Assembly (NCBI GenBank): GCA_009829735.1
Contig: CM020618.1
Span: forward strand, 42,732,878 to 42,796,877
Origin: Pyropia yezoensis
Lineage: Eukaryota > Rhodophyta > Bangiophyceae > Bangiales > Bangiaceae
Direction: 5' to 3'
Length of the DNA stretch: 64,000 bases
Shown: piece after piece, positions 20,396 to 30,892 of the stretch
Layout of the letters: each line of letters begins with the position of its first letter
Numbering within the stretch: the stretch's first letter is position 1
Translations under genes and position numbers: made by a program
Notes under the pieces: model-generated
The model's database searches: none
Seen by the model: the letters and a program-made list of their open reading frames with translations, nothing else
What the model was told of the DNA's origin: nothing

Positions 20396-20495
20396 GCAGA
20401 CTTAGGTTTCTAAGTCAAATCAGACTTAGGTTTCTAAGTCGAACCAAGCTTAGGTAACTAAGTAGAGCTAAGCTTAGGTAACTAAGTAAAAACCT
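20396..20495. repeat. Array of four short palindromes
   Basis: Two copies of GACTTAGGTTTCTAAGTC followed by two of the related AGCTTAGGTAACTAAGTA, spaced ~26-29 bases. Each unit can fold as a hairpin. It lies in the convergent spacer of B2 beside the gap; B1 holds weaker relatives near 4350-4420. A terminator or 3'-end role for the two convergent genes is possible. Confidence 0.6.
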
Positions 20496-20800
20496 GAACC
20501 TTAATAAGTTAACTTAAAGGTAAAGGCTAACTCCGATAATATCGAAGTAACTAGGGAGCTTACACGGGAGGATGACCTCCCCAAGCCAAGACACAAAGTG
20601 AGGGAGGATAACCTCCCCAAGCATGAACCAACCGGAAGAAGTTGGGCGGGAGGCAAGGCACCACTGAGCCAGAAGGGGTACTCCCCAGGGCAGCAAACAG
20701 AGGCAAGCAATGCCCCCAGCGGGGGATGAGTTTATACTCACTACTACCCGGCTACCATAAGGGTTGCCGGGCCCTCTCCCTCACAAACAAATAGCACTCC

Positions 20801-23248
20801 TCAGTGGGTAGACCCACTGCCCGAGGGAGGCCACTCACGCGTAAGCGCGTATACCTCCGTGCTCCACCGGTCGGCAATGTCACGACGGTCGACCACCCGA
20901 GTTACCTCGGTGCATAGCTGGACGAGGGTGCTGCGGCCAGCCTCCACGTCCTCCAGAGCTTTCTGGAGGCGGTCAAGCACGCCACCAAAGCAACGCGCTG
21001 ACCCAACCAGCGCAGCACCTGGGGGATATCCCCCCAGCTAACAGAGAGACCCCCACGCATTGCGCGGGTAACAAGGGCGTCAACGCCTTCATACCAGAGA
21101 CGGGGACCCCCGTCATGTAGGACAGGGGCGGGAGGTGACACTGGCGCAGCCAGAGGAGCCACAGGAGCCGACACGGCTACCACCGGAGCCGGTGGCACCT
21201 GATACGAGGCCCGGTAGGACCCTACCGAAGGGGCTCCACCGTAACCACGGCGGTACTCCCGCCCGACGACGGGACACCTCACGCTCCCCACCCACAGAGC
21301 CCCACTCTCGGGGACGACGGCCAACCGCCGCCGGCATCGGGTTACCGAACCACGGAGCAAGGACCTGAAGAGGGTCATGGATAACCATGGGAATACCCAG
21401 GTCAGCAACAGCCTCGGTGGATGCCCACCCATGGCAACTGGGCTCACCCGGCTGAGTACGCCGGACACGCAACGAGTGACGAGGCAAGGGGGAAGCCCCA
21501 GCCTGCGGGTCCCGGTACGGGGGAAGGTCCAACACCCCAGCCCAGTTCACGGCATCGTGAACAGCCAGCAGGGCTTCGAACTCCCGGGCCAACCCGGTCT
21601 TGGCGGCTATCAGATCCACGCCCAACTGCGCGATGTGCCGACGGACACCCGTCGGGAGATGAAACAGACGACCCTGCCGGCGGACGGACAGCAAGAAGGA
21701 TGAAGCCTGCCCGAGGGTAACCTCAAGGGTGAAGGTACCCTGCAACGGGTGGACCGGTCGCGAGGCCAACACACTCCCGAAGTAGCGAAGGCAGGAGCCG
21801 GTGTCAAACCGGAAAGCAGGGGCGGGTTCCCACCCCTCCTGCCATAGCGGCGGGCGCACGGGAGTGTATACCGGAGCACGACCGTTGCCGGTCTGCAACG
21901 CACACGTTATATCCGTGCGGAACGCATCCGCCATGACACCATGGTTACGTCGCCAACTCGACGCCGACTTCAACCCCGCCATGGGCGGGTAGGGAGTCGT
22001 CAACGACAGATACGGGGGTACCCCCGGGTAGTAGTCAAAGTCGGGATACCGACCGGTACGGCTCACCGTCTCCCCAAACGCAACCGGCTCCGCCGCCGCC
22101 GCAATCCCCCGAGCACTAGCCGGGTAGTCAATCTCCCGCGGCAACGCGGGGGCAATCAAGTTGCAGACCCCGAAGTTGGGGTCGAGGTAGACCTCACCCC
22201 GTCCCACCCGGGTGCGCCAGAGCTGCGCATGCCGGTCGTCCGGCTGACTCAGGATCCAATGGTGTTCCACCCGGACCGCGTTCGGCTGGTTGACCAGCCG
22301 CACCAACTCCCGCTCCCAGCACGGGTCCACCTTGACGCGCCGGGAGGATTCTCCACGGGGATGCACCAGGTGGAAGTCCACCCGCATACGCCCATCGGAC
22401 TCCATCGACTCTTGCACCGTGAGGCCTCGAACCCGAGCCACCAAGTCGGACACCGACATGGCGGGTTGACCCGCCGCCACGGCGACGCCGCCACCCAACG
22501 GGGCAACCCGGGCAGGACCAGGAAGAATCGGGGGCGCCGGGGGACGCACCACCGGCAGAGGGGCCGACGTCGGAGATGGACGAGGCCGAGGAGGAAGAAG
22601 AAGGGCGGGCGCCCGCCCGGAGTAACTCCCGGTGTCAACCGCCATGGGAGAAGGAGCGTCTTGACCGCTCGACACCCGCGGCACCGCAGGTATGGTACCG
22701 GCGCCGGCACCACCCGTCGGCGTAGCCCACGCCTCGGAAGTGGAAGGCACTTGGACAGCCTCCGGAGCCGGAGCCCCGGCCGTGCGGACACCCGCACCGT
22801 CTTGACCCACCGCACCGGGTGTCGCACCGCCACCACCACCCGCGTCAACGTCGGGACCGCCTCGAGGAGTCACCGCCCGGACACCCGGACCACCTTGACC
22901 AGCCGGAGTCGGCTGCGGGTCGCCACCTCCGCCGCAGGGCGGACCATCTTGAGGTACCTGCGGTGAGCCGGCACCGGCACCAGGCTCCATCCGGGCAGCC
23001 GGCAGAGAGGGGGTAGAAGCCGCCACGCGCGGTTGACCGCCGGGTTGACCTCCGGCCGACGGCACCGTCGTGCCGCTGCACACGGACGACAGTCCCCCGG
23101 CCGACAGACGGACGGACACCGCAGGCCCGTCGTCGTCAGACGAGCTCACCCCGTAACGCGCGGCGTCGGGACCGACAGGCGCGTCGTCCTCCATCTCCTC
23201 CCCGATCAGGAGGTCTTCCTCCTCTTCAAGCACCTGGGGATAGGACAT
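20801..23248 (-). pseudogene. Antisense accessory ORF B (copy B2), two frameshifts
   Basis: Starts at ATG 23248 (MSYPQVLEEEED) and would end at the TGA 20801-20803 that matches the B1 stop. It reads through the site of the B1 nonsense codon. Two frameshifts break it: one near 21255 (after EREVSRRR) and one near 21025 in a run of C, where B1 has one more base. Its linker is longer than in B1, showing that the linker length drifts while the VRVEHHWILSQPDDRH and SSWRRNHGVMADAFRTD blocks stay nearly identical, which argues for past selection on the protein. Confidence 0.7.
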
Positions 23249-23819
23249 GATAACGGGTGCGGAGTCCCCCGCGCCCACAAGCCGTCGACGGCTACAACCC
23301 GGTACGGTGGGATAACCGGGACGAGCCAGGGAAGCGCGGACACCCGCGCTTATGACCACAAACGGCCACGAGAAGCGCCACAGGCACGCGGGTCGACCCA
23401 CGCCCCACGGGGCTACGAACGCGCTCCACCCAGGCACCTGGGCGGGACGGGGCCACCCCCACACACGGGGTAAGCAAGCGGGGTCACCCCCAACCGCCCC
23501 CACGCAACGCGGGCAGCCCCCGCCCCCCACTCAATCGCCCACACGAGAGGGACCCCCCTACCACCAGGCACCTGGTGGCGGATCCGCTTGCACCACCCCT
23601 CGGAAAGGGGGGTCGTGAACAAAAACCCGCATCGGGAAATTAACGGTCCGGAAAACGGATCGTGTGTGTACCACACAAAGGGGGGCACCCCCCTCGGACA
23701 ACCTCGAAAAGGGGTGTCTGTCGCGACGGGGCGCAAAGCCCCACCCGACGGGTAAACAGTCACGCGACCCACTTACATTCGGTAACCCGAATGCAGCTCG
23801 ACCCGAGGACGGGCCGAAT

Positions 23820-23833
23820 CTAAGGGGGGGATA
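23820..23833 (+). promoter_or_regulatory. Polypurine tract of element B2
   Basis: CTAAGGGGGGGATA directly before the LTR, identical to that of B1 in reverse orientation. Confidence 0.8.
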
Positions 23834-24196
23834 TGTAGCAATATGGTTGTCCGTATTGTGACCCTAATATTAGGGGGGCTACTTCTAATCCTTAACTTTC
23901 AATTTGAGAGTCCGAGCTGGTCACGGTATCTATAAGTTACGTATGACCAGAGGGACTTGCATCTTGGGGTGGAGGGTAGTTAGTAGTGTCTCCGAGGGTT
24001 TATAACGAGGGGGCCGGTGGCGAATCCACCGCCGGCCAAGGTAGAACAACAAACCCCTCCCGTTTGGGCTCCCATCTTGGTCCCGTGGGTTGTGCTCCAA
24101 GGACAGCAACCTTGGCCTCCCGGTGACGTTGGTGCCGATCCCCCTTGGTGAGTGTTCCCTGAGAGTGGACGTGCGACGGATTCCTATTGTGCTACA
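23834..24196 (+). repeat. 3' LTR of element B2
   Basis: 363 bp, reverse orientation to 687-1048 and closely similar. It starts TGTAGCA and ends TGCTACA. Beyond 24196 the sequence is ORF A of A3, with the flank CGGCG as the only visible half of any target duplication. Confidence 0.85.
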
Positions 24197-26038
24197 CGGC
24201 GGCTCCAAGTCGGAACCGTCGCGCCCCTCACGGTCGCGCAAGTGGCGACGACCGCGGCTGCTATTCTGCTTAGTCTTGCGCGCAAGTTGGCGACGCAGAC
24301 GCCGGACCGACTCCGACTCTGACGGAGTCGAGGACACCGAGACGGAGTAAGACGACTCGTCTTCCGACACGGAGGGAGAGCGCCGCGAGCGTCGGCGACG
24401 ACGGCGAGGAGGCGAGTATGCCCGACTCGCACGACGACTGCCACGCCCAAGTGGGGCTGGCTGGGGCATAATAGCCCCAATGCGAGCCAACTCGGCCGTC
24501 ATAAACTCCGCCATCGACTCGCCACTCGCAGTCGCCACCGCAGTACGAACGCGCTCCTCACGTTGAGGAGTCTCGGAACTCTGTAGGGTTGCGGTCGACG
24601 CGGCCAACCAGGAAATGGTGCGCACCAACGTGGTGATCATCATCGCTGAGGTCAGAGGCGTGGCCGGTAATACCAACTTGGGGTATACCGTCAGAAGGGT
24701 GGCCCCCAAGTTGGGGGACACCGGGGTGGACGATTCAACGGCCACGCTAATCGGGATGTCCCTGTGCGGTTGGCAGGGGACAGGAGGGAGCGGAGGGGCA
24801 CGCCGAGGTGGCGGTGCCCGAGTGTAACTGCGACCCCTACTCGGGGCCCCCGCAGTGGGTTGAGTCATATGGTCATCATGTGAGGGCACGGCCATAACTA
24901 TGGCCTTGTCCGGGGGTGGCGCAGTGTGGCGATCCACCCCCGGGGCATACGGGTAGTCCCCGATGCCCAACCCCTCTCGTAGGACCACACGGCCGTCGTG
25001 AAGTTTACGAGCGACCCATACGAACTGGCGAAGTGCTCCATCGTCCTTGGGCCCGTGGGTGGGGCGGCGCAACTTGTGCTCGATGCTCTCCCACTCGATA
25101 AACTTGTGAAGGCGGAGCATCTCCTCAAGTAGAGTGAGTTGTCCTGATGAGCACCCCTCAGCAACTAGCTGAGGGGTGAGCTGTTCCAAACCTTGGATAA
25201 GCCGGAGGGGAAGATGCCAGAGCATCCCCCGCCGCTGGACACAGGACACGCAGGTCGACATGACCTCGAGGAGCCACTGGGTGGCCAACATGGCCCACAC
25301 CAGGTGATCAGGGCTAGCCGTCAACATGACGGAGCCGAAGTGGTCAAGCAACCGTGGCAGCAACGCCGGGAACCCATAGGGGACCTCAACTTGAGGCCAC
25401 CACTCGGGCTTCTTCGGATAGTACTGCTCCTTACTGGCAGCAGACTGTTTAGGAAACTCAAGTTGAGCCGAGGTCACCAAGTAGGGACCTCGCCGGAAGT
25501 CTTTCTCCATCCGCACATCAAAGTGATGAGTGTGCGGATCGGCCTCGTGGAGGTACGGTGGGCGAGTTGCCACAGCGTCCCACGTGAAGGTCGGCACGTC
25601 GCCGGGACCCGGGATAGTTCCCCCGCGGCCCACCATGGCCTTGGCCCGCTGTACGTCTTCGACCTCCTCATCGTCCAGGAAGGCAAACTGGTCCGTCCTG
25701 AAACCGGCAGGGAACCCGACCCTACGGGGATACTTCTCCCGTAGGCGGTCCCATACCCGACCCGTCGCTGTGCCAAGTCGGCCACAGCGAAGAACAGTCA
25801 ACCCCTCCTCATACAGAGGCCAAGCGGGGTAAAACCACCGCCCCAAGACCTCACGCGGGACAACGTGTCCCGCCTCAGGGGGAGATCCTGCCGTCAACCC
25901 AAAGCCGGGTGACGCGGGAGTCCCATCCCCCGGAGTAACCGCGGAGCCCCCGCCGGAAGTCCCGGCGGGCGCTGCACCGTAGGAGGTGTCCTCCATACGT
26001 TCGTCAAGGGAGTCCGTCTCCACCCCCGGGGTCGCCAT
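24197..26038 (-). pseudogene. Antisense accessory ORF A (copy A3), 3' end replaced by B2
   Basis: Starts at ATG 26038 (MATPGVETDSLDERMED) and is open without frameshift, which shows that the A1 copy has lost one G. It reads to GSDLEPP and then enters the LTR of B2 at 24196, where the frame happens to stay open for another ~90 residues of LTR-derived sequence. Compared with A1 the protein differs by scattered substitutions in the body and tail. The hairpin in front of the start (26041-26061) is kept with CAAGTTA in the loop. Confidence 0.75.
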
Positions 26039-26363
26039 GGCTCTCCCCAAGTTAGGGAGAGATGCCCTGGCTACAGCGGCACGAGACCCGCCTCGAGTTG
26101 AGGGGGACTCGGATCGTGGGTAGACGGGTGGCCTCCCCAGCGTGGGGCGGCCCAGGGGAAGGTGAAGGGGATGTGGGGGTGGTGATGAAGTGAGAACCGG
26201 GGAGAGCAAGCTGCCGAGTGGGCAAGCTTGAGGAAAGGGGCGGTCAACGTGACCGCCTCCACATCCGCGTTACGTACTCGAAGGGGGACAGCAAGTCGCG
26301 CCCCCAACGCCGAGACGTGCGTTTACGCACCCCCTCACAGGGCCGACCGGGTCGGTCGGAACT

Positions 26364-26376
26364 GAGGAGAGGGGAG
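26364..26376 (+). promoter_or_regulatory. Polypurine tract of element A3
   Basis: GAGGAGAGGGGAG directly before the LTR, identical to A1. Confidence 0.75.
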
Positions 26377-26845
26377 TGTGGCAGTATTGACCCCCAGGTA
26401 CGGGGGCAACACGTGCCATGCAAGGGGCGGCAGGCCACTAGCCTGACCCGTTCCTCCCCCTGCATTTGGGTCCATATTCCCTAAGTTTGGGATAGTGAGC
26501 TTAGTAGTAAATCCAACTTGGATTTGAGGGTTTTCTGCATTTATCGTCTTGAATTTTCGTGTGACCCGGTGGGCAGGTGCTGGGGTGGGAGATTCTGAGT
26601 GGCGCAATTCTGAGGGGACCCGGGGGGGATAAGGGGAGGGACATCGGGGCTTGGCCCTGCGTCCCCGTCCCGACCAAGAAACTGTTGGACCACACACCAT
26701 CTTCTTGTTTGTCAGTGGTGGGATTGCCCCACAACAGGGATAGAGTGTGTGCGACTTGCACTTCTTCCGGTTCCCCCGACACGGGAGGCAGCCCTTGTAC
26801 ACCGCCCCAACTTGGGTGCCGCGTGTGCGAGAGATTTTTGCCACA
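26377..26845 (+). repeat. 3' LTR of element A3
   Basis: 469 bp, reverse orientation to the A1 LTRs, with TGTGGCA/TGCCACA ends. The five bases outside are GAATG. Confidence 0.9.
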
Positions 26846-27205
26846 GAATGCAGAGGACGACTGTGAGGCCATTGGTGCCACAGTGGACATGCTGGTGTTG
26901 AGCAAGGAAGGGGCTGACGAGTGCGTCTGCTTCGAGGGATGGTATGCCGCTAAGGTGTTGGTTCTTTGTGTGCAAGACATGGTCACCTCCGTCAGACTGG
27001 CGGATGCCGGTTTGGACTTGACCAAGGGTCGTCACCAAAATTGCCGAGAAAAGGCCAACTTCTCTCGACTCTGTCTCAAATTGATTGTAACTATTCTTGG
27101 AAATCCGTTTCGACAACGACACCGGCCTCACAATCTTTGTCGTTTGTTCGCATTGAAGTGGGCTACTTTCTTGGATGACCCTCCCATATAACCCAGGACG
27201 CACTG
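26846..27205 (+). other. Coding-like remnant cut by the A3 LTR
   Basis: Directly outside the LTR one plus-strand frame stays open for ~115 codons to a stop at 27191, with a varied composition unlike the low-complexity ORFs elsewhere (EGWYAAKVLVLCVQDMVTSV). Two minus-strand frames are also open here, so the coding strand is not settled. It could be part of a host gene or of an older transposon interrupted by A3. No family recognised. Confidence 0.3.
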
Positions 27206-27845
27206 TAGGCTTGTGCTGCATGCCACTTTTTCGGGGGTGCGCAGGTGTGACAGGCCCTAAGCTCCCCTTAAGCACGCACTCAAAATTTCATCCCGCCCTC
27301 TACGCCCCAAGAACTTAAGAACTTATCAGACTTCTTGAACTAGCTCTGGCACCATTTACGGTTGCTTCAGGTGGTTGCTGGAGTCGCGCCGGACTCTTTC
27401 TGTCAGAATCGGGCGCACCTGCTGCAGTCACTCGTGGCGGCGCCCTTGGAGCAGACACGCCTGCTCTGGCCCCCACTGCGCCAATACAGCAGACAGCCAC
27501 ATCCGGCGCGACTACCTCGAACGCCTCACGACAACCACGGCGTGTGCGTGAGCTGCAGCTGCCCAGCTGGGCGCAGGCAATACCAGACTGGACGCACGTA
27601 GCATTGCTCCCGCCCGGTATACAGAACTGGATGGCCTATCTGGCTCAGCTCTTGACGACCATTCAATCAGGGCTTCATTGTTTGATGTGAAGTGTCAGAA
27701 TGTATGCATGTCTATTGAAAGTACGATCCCGCCCTAACGTGCACGCCCTGAAATCTCGGGCGTGCAGGCGTCACGCGCCCCACACGCCAAATCCCTCCCG
27801 GGGCGTGTAGTATAGCGCACACCCTGGGCGTGCAGCACAAGCCTA
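27206..27845. mobile_element. hAT-like non-autonomous element, 640 bp
   Basis: Terminal inverted repeats TAGGCTTGTGCTGCATGCC at the left and its complement with one change at the right (27827-27845). Related ends occur at 59962 and 62752/63218 in this window. The TAGG..TTGTGC start resembles hAT ends. The 8-base flanks do not match, so the target duplication is lost or the class is wrong. Confidence 0.55.
27319..27690 (+). other. Coding-like segment inside the hAT-like element
   Basis: A frame without ATG is open from 27319 to TGA 27688-27690. It ends with LPSWAQAIPDWTHVALLPPG and a helical LAQLLTTIQSGL stretch, rich in Trp and Gln, and begins beside a possible 3' splice site (TTGCTTCAG at 27364-27372). 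It may be an exon captured by, or left from, the transposon. Function unknown. Confidence 0.3.
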
Positions 27846-27924
27846 CCCAGCCATCAGAGACGACTTTATGGGGGCAAAAAAGCGCGTCGCAGAGCGGCCG
27901 AACGTCAGCGACTGTGTGTCTACT

Positions 27925-28039
27925 GTGCTTCCTGTAAAAAATGGATGTTGACGGTACGTGAAGGAGCCGATCCATTGGTCCAGACAGCGATTTTCATCAC
28001 CTTCACGTACCGTCAACATCCATTTTTTACAGGAAGCAC
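27925..28039. mobile_element. Fold-back MITE, copy 1 (40-bp perfect arms)
   Basis: Left arm 27925-27964 starts GTGCTTCCTGTAAAAAATGG and is the exact complement of the right arm 28000-28039, around a 35-base centre with ATCCATTGGTCCAGACAGCG. A second copy with worn arms is at 62799-62913 and shares the centre. No ORF. The flanks are TACT and TATA. Confidence 0.75.
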
Positions 28040-29595
28040 TATACAGAAGGGTATTGATACACTTCGCCGTCGAAATCTGTTAATACACATGCCAATGAGG
28101 GGCACGTGTGTGTACCCTTGATACATACATTCGCTTTTGCCGCTCAGCCGAATACACTTGACCGAACCACATGCCACTGTCAGCTAGATACTTTGACCCA
28201 CTTGGGCGGTCCCTTACAGTACACTTGGCCAAATCCGGTACCCTTGCACAGCCCTGTTTGGTACCCATGTCGCACTTGCTGATACTCTTTATTGCCGCCG
28301 ATGATGCCCCCGTCACCACTGCCGCCATTGCCTTTGGCCGGCACGCGGCGGCTGTGGCTGCCAGCATCGGCGCCGCCCTCCCCAACCCGGCGGCCCCCAC
28401 CGCCCCTCTCATTGCAGCTGGCTCTTGGTCAGGTCGGCCCCTGGTGTCGCCTCTGCACGAGGCACAGCCTCAGCCCCTGGCGCCGCGAATGCCGCCCACA
28501 CTGCCGCGTTTCTCGATGCTGGGCCCATGCCGTTCGCAGCCCTCTCCGCCTGTCCGGCTTCTTCCCCCACCAACCCCCACCTCTTTGTTCTCTCTCCTCG
28601 CCCTCCACGATCACCCACCCCCTCTTGGCAGACGGAAGATACTTGGCGGTCTCTGCAGTGGCAGCGGGGGCAGCGCCGGCGGCGGCAGCGGCGGCGCCAG
28701 CGCAGGCGCAGGCGGTCCAGTCAGCCCCCTCCGTCTGGTGACGGTCCCCTCAGCCCCCCCCGGGCGTTGACTTTACCTCTCCCGCAGCCGTCCCACCGCT
28801 TGGCGCCGCCGATCGGGTGGGCGCATCAGGAAGACGACGGCATGGACGTTCACTGGTGGTGAAGCATGACCCGCGAGACCGGCGCGGGAGCCGCGGTAGG
28901 GGAGCAGACCGCTCGTCGTTGCGGCCGCGGCGCCGAGTGGGACCTGCTTGGCGGCTGGCGGGCGGCTGTCGGGCGGCTGTCGGGCGAGGGCGGTATCTAT
29001 TTTGGGCCGTCACGCCTGCGACGGCGGCAGTGGCGGCGGGCCAGTGCCTGAGCCCTCTTGTAGTGGGTGGGAACGGCCGTCGGGGAAGAGGCGGAATCCC
29101 ATCACGGGCTCCCGCTGCCGAGCGCCGCGCTCCAGGCTCCTACGGAACGCGGGTCTTGTTCAGGAGAACACTCTCCCCCGACACCCCCTCCGGCCGCATT
29201 TACCGCGTGGCGTGTCAGGCCGTGCCACGCTGGTGCAGCCGCCGCTGCTGCTGCTGTGGTCAGTGCCACCAAGGCATCGGGGCCTGGGGATCCCGGCGCC
29301 GGCCAACGGCGCGCGTCTGCGGCTGTCCGCCGCCGCCGTTGGTTTGCCCGCCCTTCCAGCATGGCGCGCGTGTCACGCGGGGCGTGGGGGTGGTGGAGGG
29401 TTGCTTGGGGGGAGAGCGTGGGGGGGGGGGGGGGTTGGTGGCGGGCGTGGTCAGCTCACTGGCGTCAGCAGATGCCCTGCCGGTTCCAGAGGGGGGGGGG
29501 GGGGTTGGCGGGGGGGAAACTGCCGGCACGTCACGAGGCACTTCATTGCACAGGCCAATAGGGTCGGAGGAGGGACGTGAGTAACGCAGCGATAC
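28040..29595. other. GC-rich region without a resolved gene
   Basis: The first ~200 bases are moderately AT-rich and non-coding. From ~28260 three plus-strand frames are open and low-complexity (Ala/Gly/Pro/Arg), with long G runs at 29419-29431 and 29494-29505. None shows a recognisable domain. A gene on the plus strand is possible but I cannot choose a frame. Confidence 0.3.
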
Positions 29596-29673
29596 AGGAG
29601 CGCCGCGCCCTGCGGGCCTCCACCGCCGTCATGATGATGACGGCGGTGGAGGCCCACAGGGCGCGGCGCTCCT
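29596..29673. repeat. Near-perfect fold-back of ~36-bp arms
   Basis: AGGAGCGCCGCGCCCTG... pairs with ...CAGGGCGCGGCGCTCCT with one mismatch and a 4-base centre. The right arm holds a Met run (ATGATG at 29631-29636) opening a plus-strand frame to 30011 whose first residues (TAVEAHRARRSFSAGSSRLA) look like an organelle-targeting peptide, so the fold-back sits on a possible gene start. Confidence 0.65.
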
Positions 29674-29893
29674 TTTCCGCCGGCAGCAGCCGCCTGGCCG
29701 GCGACCGCACCGCGTCGATGGCCACGTGCGCAACCAGAACAGTCGGGCTCGCGATGAAGGAGGTGCCGGCTGCGCATAGATTAAGGCTTTTGGTGCGACG
29801 ACCCGGAGGTCAACGCTGGCAGAAATGTTCTCTATTTTTTCTATTGAATGCCAAGCCCAGGTCGCAGGTGGCGCCGCCACCGCCGTGCAGTGG

Positions 29894-30028
29894 GTCTAAA
29901 ACCGTGTACCTGATGTTCTCTGCAAAACGGCCCTCAAGGGGTCGTGAGGGCCTGCTTACAAAAGCCGACCCCCACACAGAGGCCGTTAACGCCGCTTTGC
30001 ACGGATCGTAAGGTACACGGTTTTAGAC
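29894..30028. mobile_element. Small inverted-repeat element, 135 bp
   Basis: 18-bp exact inverted ends (GTCTAAAACCGTGTACCT at 29894-29911 and its complement at 30011-30028), with inner inverted repeats AACGGCC/GGCCGTT and GGCCCTC/GAGGGCC. No ORF of its own and no clear target duplication. Confidence 0.5.
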
Positions 30029-30430
30029 ATGCCTGATCAAGAGTACCGTTTTTTCCATCTGTATGGTATTAAGGCATGGTCCAAAGGTGGGTATGAGTAT
30101 GGGAGCCACACCATTTCCTCATGTGTAGGGTATTGGCTTGGCCAGCGCCCTGGCGGGTATGGCGCGTAGGTGTACCTTCGACCCAACCATTCTGTGTTCA
30201 TGAGGGGCCCGAATGCTCGTTGACCTTTTGAGCAATCTTATTTTCTTTTTTTCGCAAAACGGATGAGGATCTTTCACAATGACCCCGAGTACTCGAATTA
30301 GAGGTAATAATGTTGAAAGGATTATCTTTTTTTAAACGTGTGGGATCCTTTCATAGGTAACGCATGTGTTCCCCAGCACCCAAACGATTTAAGAAATTAC
30401 TATCTCATCCTCTGACTGTGTATCTGTGTA
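30029..30430. other. Intergenic, no feature seen
   Basis: AT-richer than the surroundings with T/A runs near 30238-30260 and 30320-30340. I see no ORF, RNA gene or repeat. Confidence 0.6.
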
Positions 30431-30892
30431 TTGCAGTTCTCCCAATTTTGGCCGATCCGGACAAGAACAAGAACAACAGTCCACTGACCAATGACATGCC
30501 TCACAGGATGCCTCTCTGACCAATGAGAGCTCCGAATCAGCCTCCATTCTTGTGCAAACAGTAAGATCTGCAACTTTCCCGGGACTCCGAGCACATGGAG
30601 GGGAGAACCTGAGTGGAACAGACACCAAAACAAGCTGGACAACTGTTCCGGAGAGGAACGAGCCGATGTGGGGGGAATCTTCGGCGATCTCAGCCGAGAG
30701 AACAACAGTGTTTCGACCAATCAGCGATTGGTAACAGGCCCACTGTGGCTGCAGCCAATCGCCTGCTCTGGGCGATGGGGCTCCTAGGGCACGCGATTGG
30801 CTCGCCCTCACCTGCCAGCACGCGATTGGCTCACACAGTTGTTCATGCAGTGTTGTTCTTGTCCGGATCGGCCAAAATTGGGAGAACAGCAA
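30431..30892. mobile_element. TIR element with CCAAT cluster, 462 bp
   Basis: 38-bp inverted ends (starting TTGCAGTTCTCCCAATTTTG; right copy 30855-30892, one mismatch) flanked on both sides by TA, as in Tc1/mariner-type or related insertions. No transposase. The inside holds many CCAAT or ATTGG boxes (about nine counting the ends). It lies ~210 bases upstream of the RPA43-like start codon. Confidence 0.65.

Larger units (their letters stand above)
20396..24196 (+). mobile_element. Ty3/gypsy element B2, 3' part only
   Basis: Second family-B copy with the plus strand as sense: convergent spacer, antisense ORF B on the minus strand, polypurine tract 23820-23833, 3' LTR 23834-24196. Its pol is lost in the N gap. 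It is inserted in ORF A of element A3, whose coding sequence stops exactly at 24197. Confidence 0.85.
24197..26845 (+). mobile_element. Ty3/gypsy element A3, 3' end only
   Basis: Third family-A copy with the plus strand as sense: truncated antisense ORF A (minus strand), polypurine tract 26364-26376 and 3' LTR 26377-26845. B2 cuts ORF A at 24197; the rest of A3 (pol, gag, 5' LTR) is not found in the window. A3 in turn interrupts sequence that resumes at 26846. Confidence 0.85.

Noticed and set aside
20396..20495. CRISPR-like array
   Set aside because: Only four short palindromes without unique spacers of constant length, in a eukaryotic retroelement spacer.
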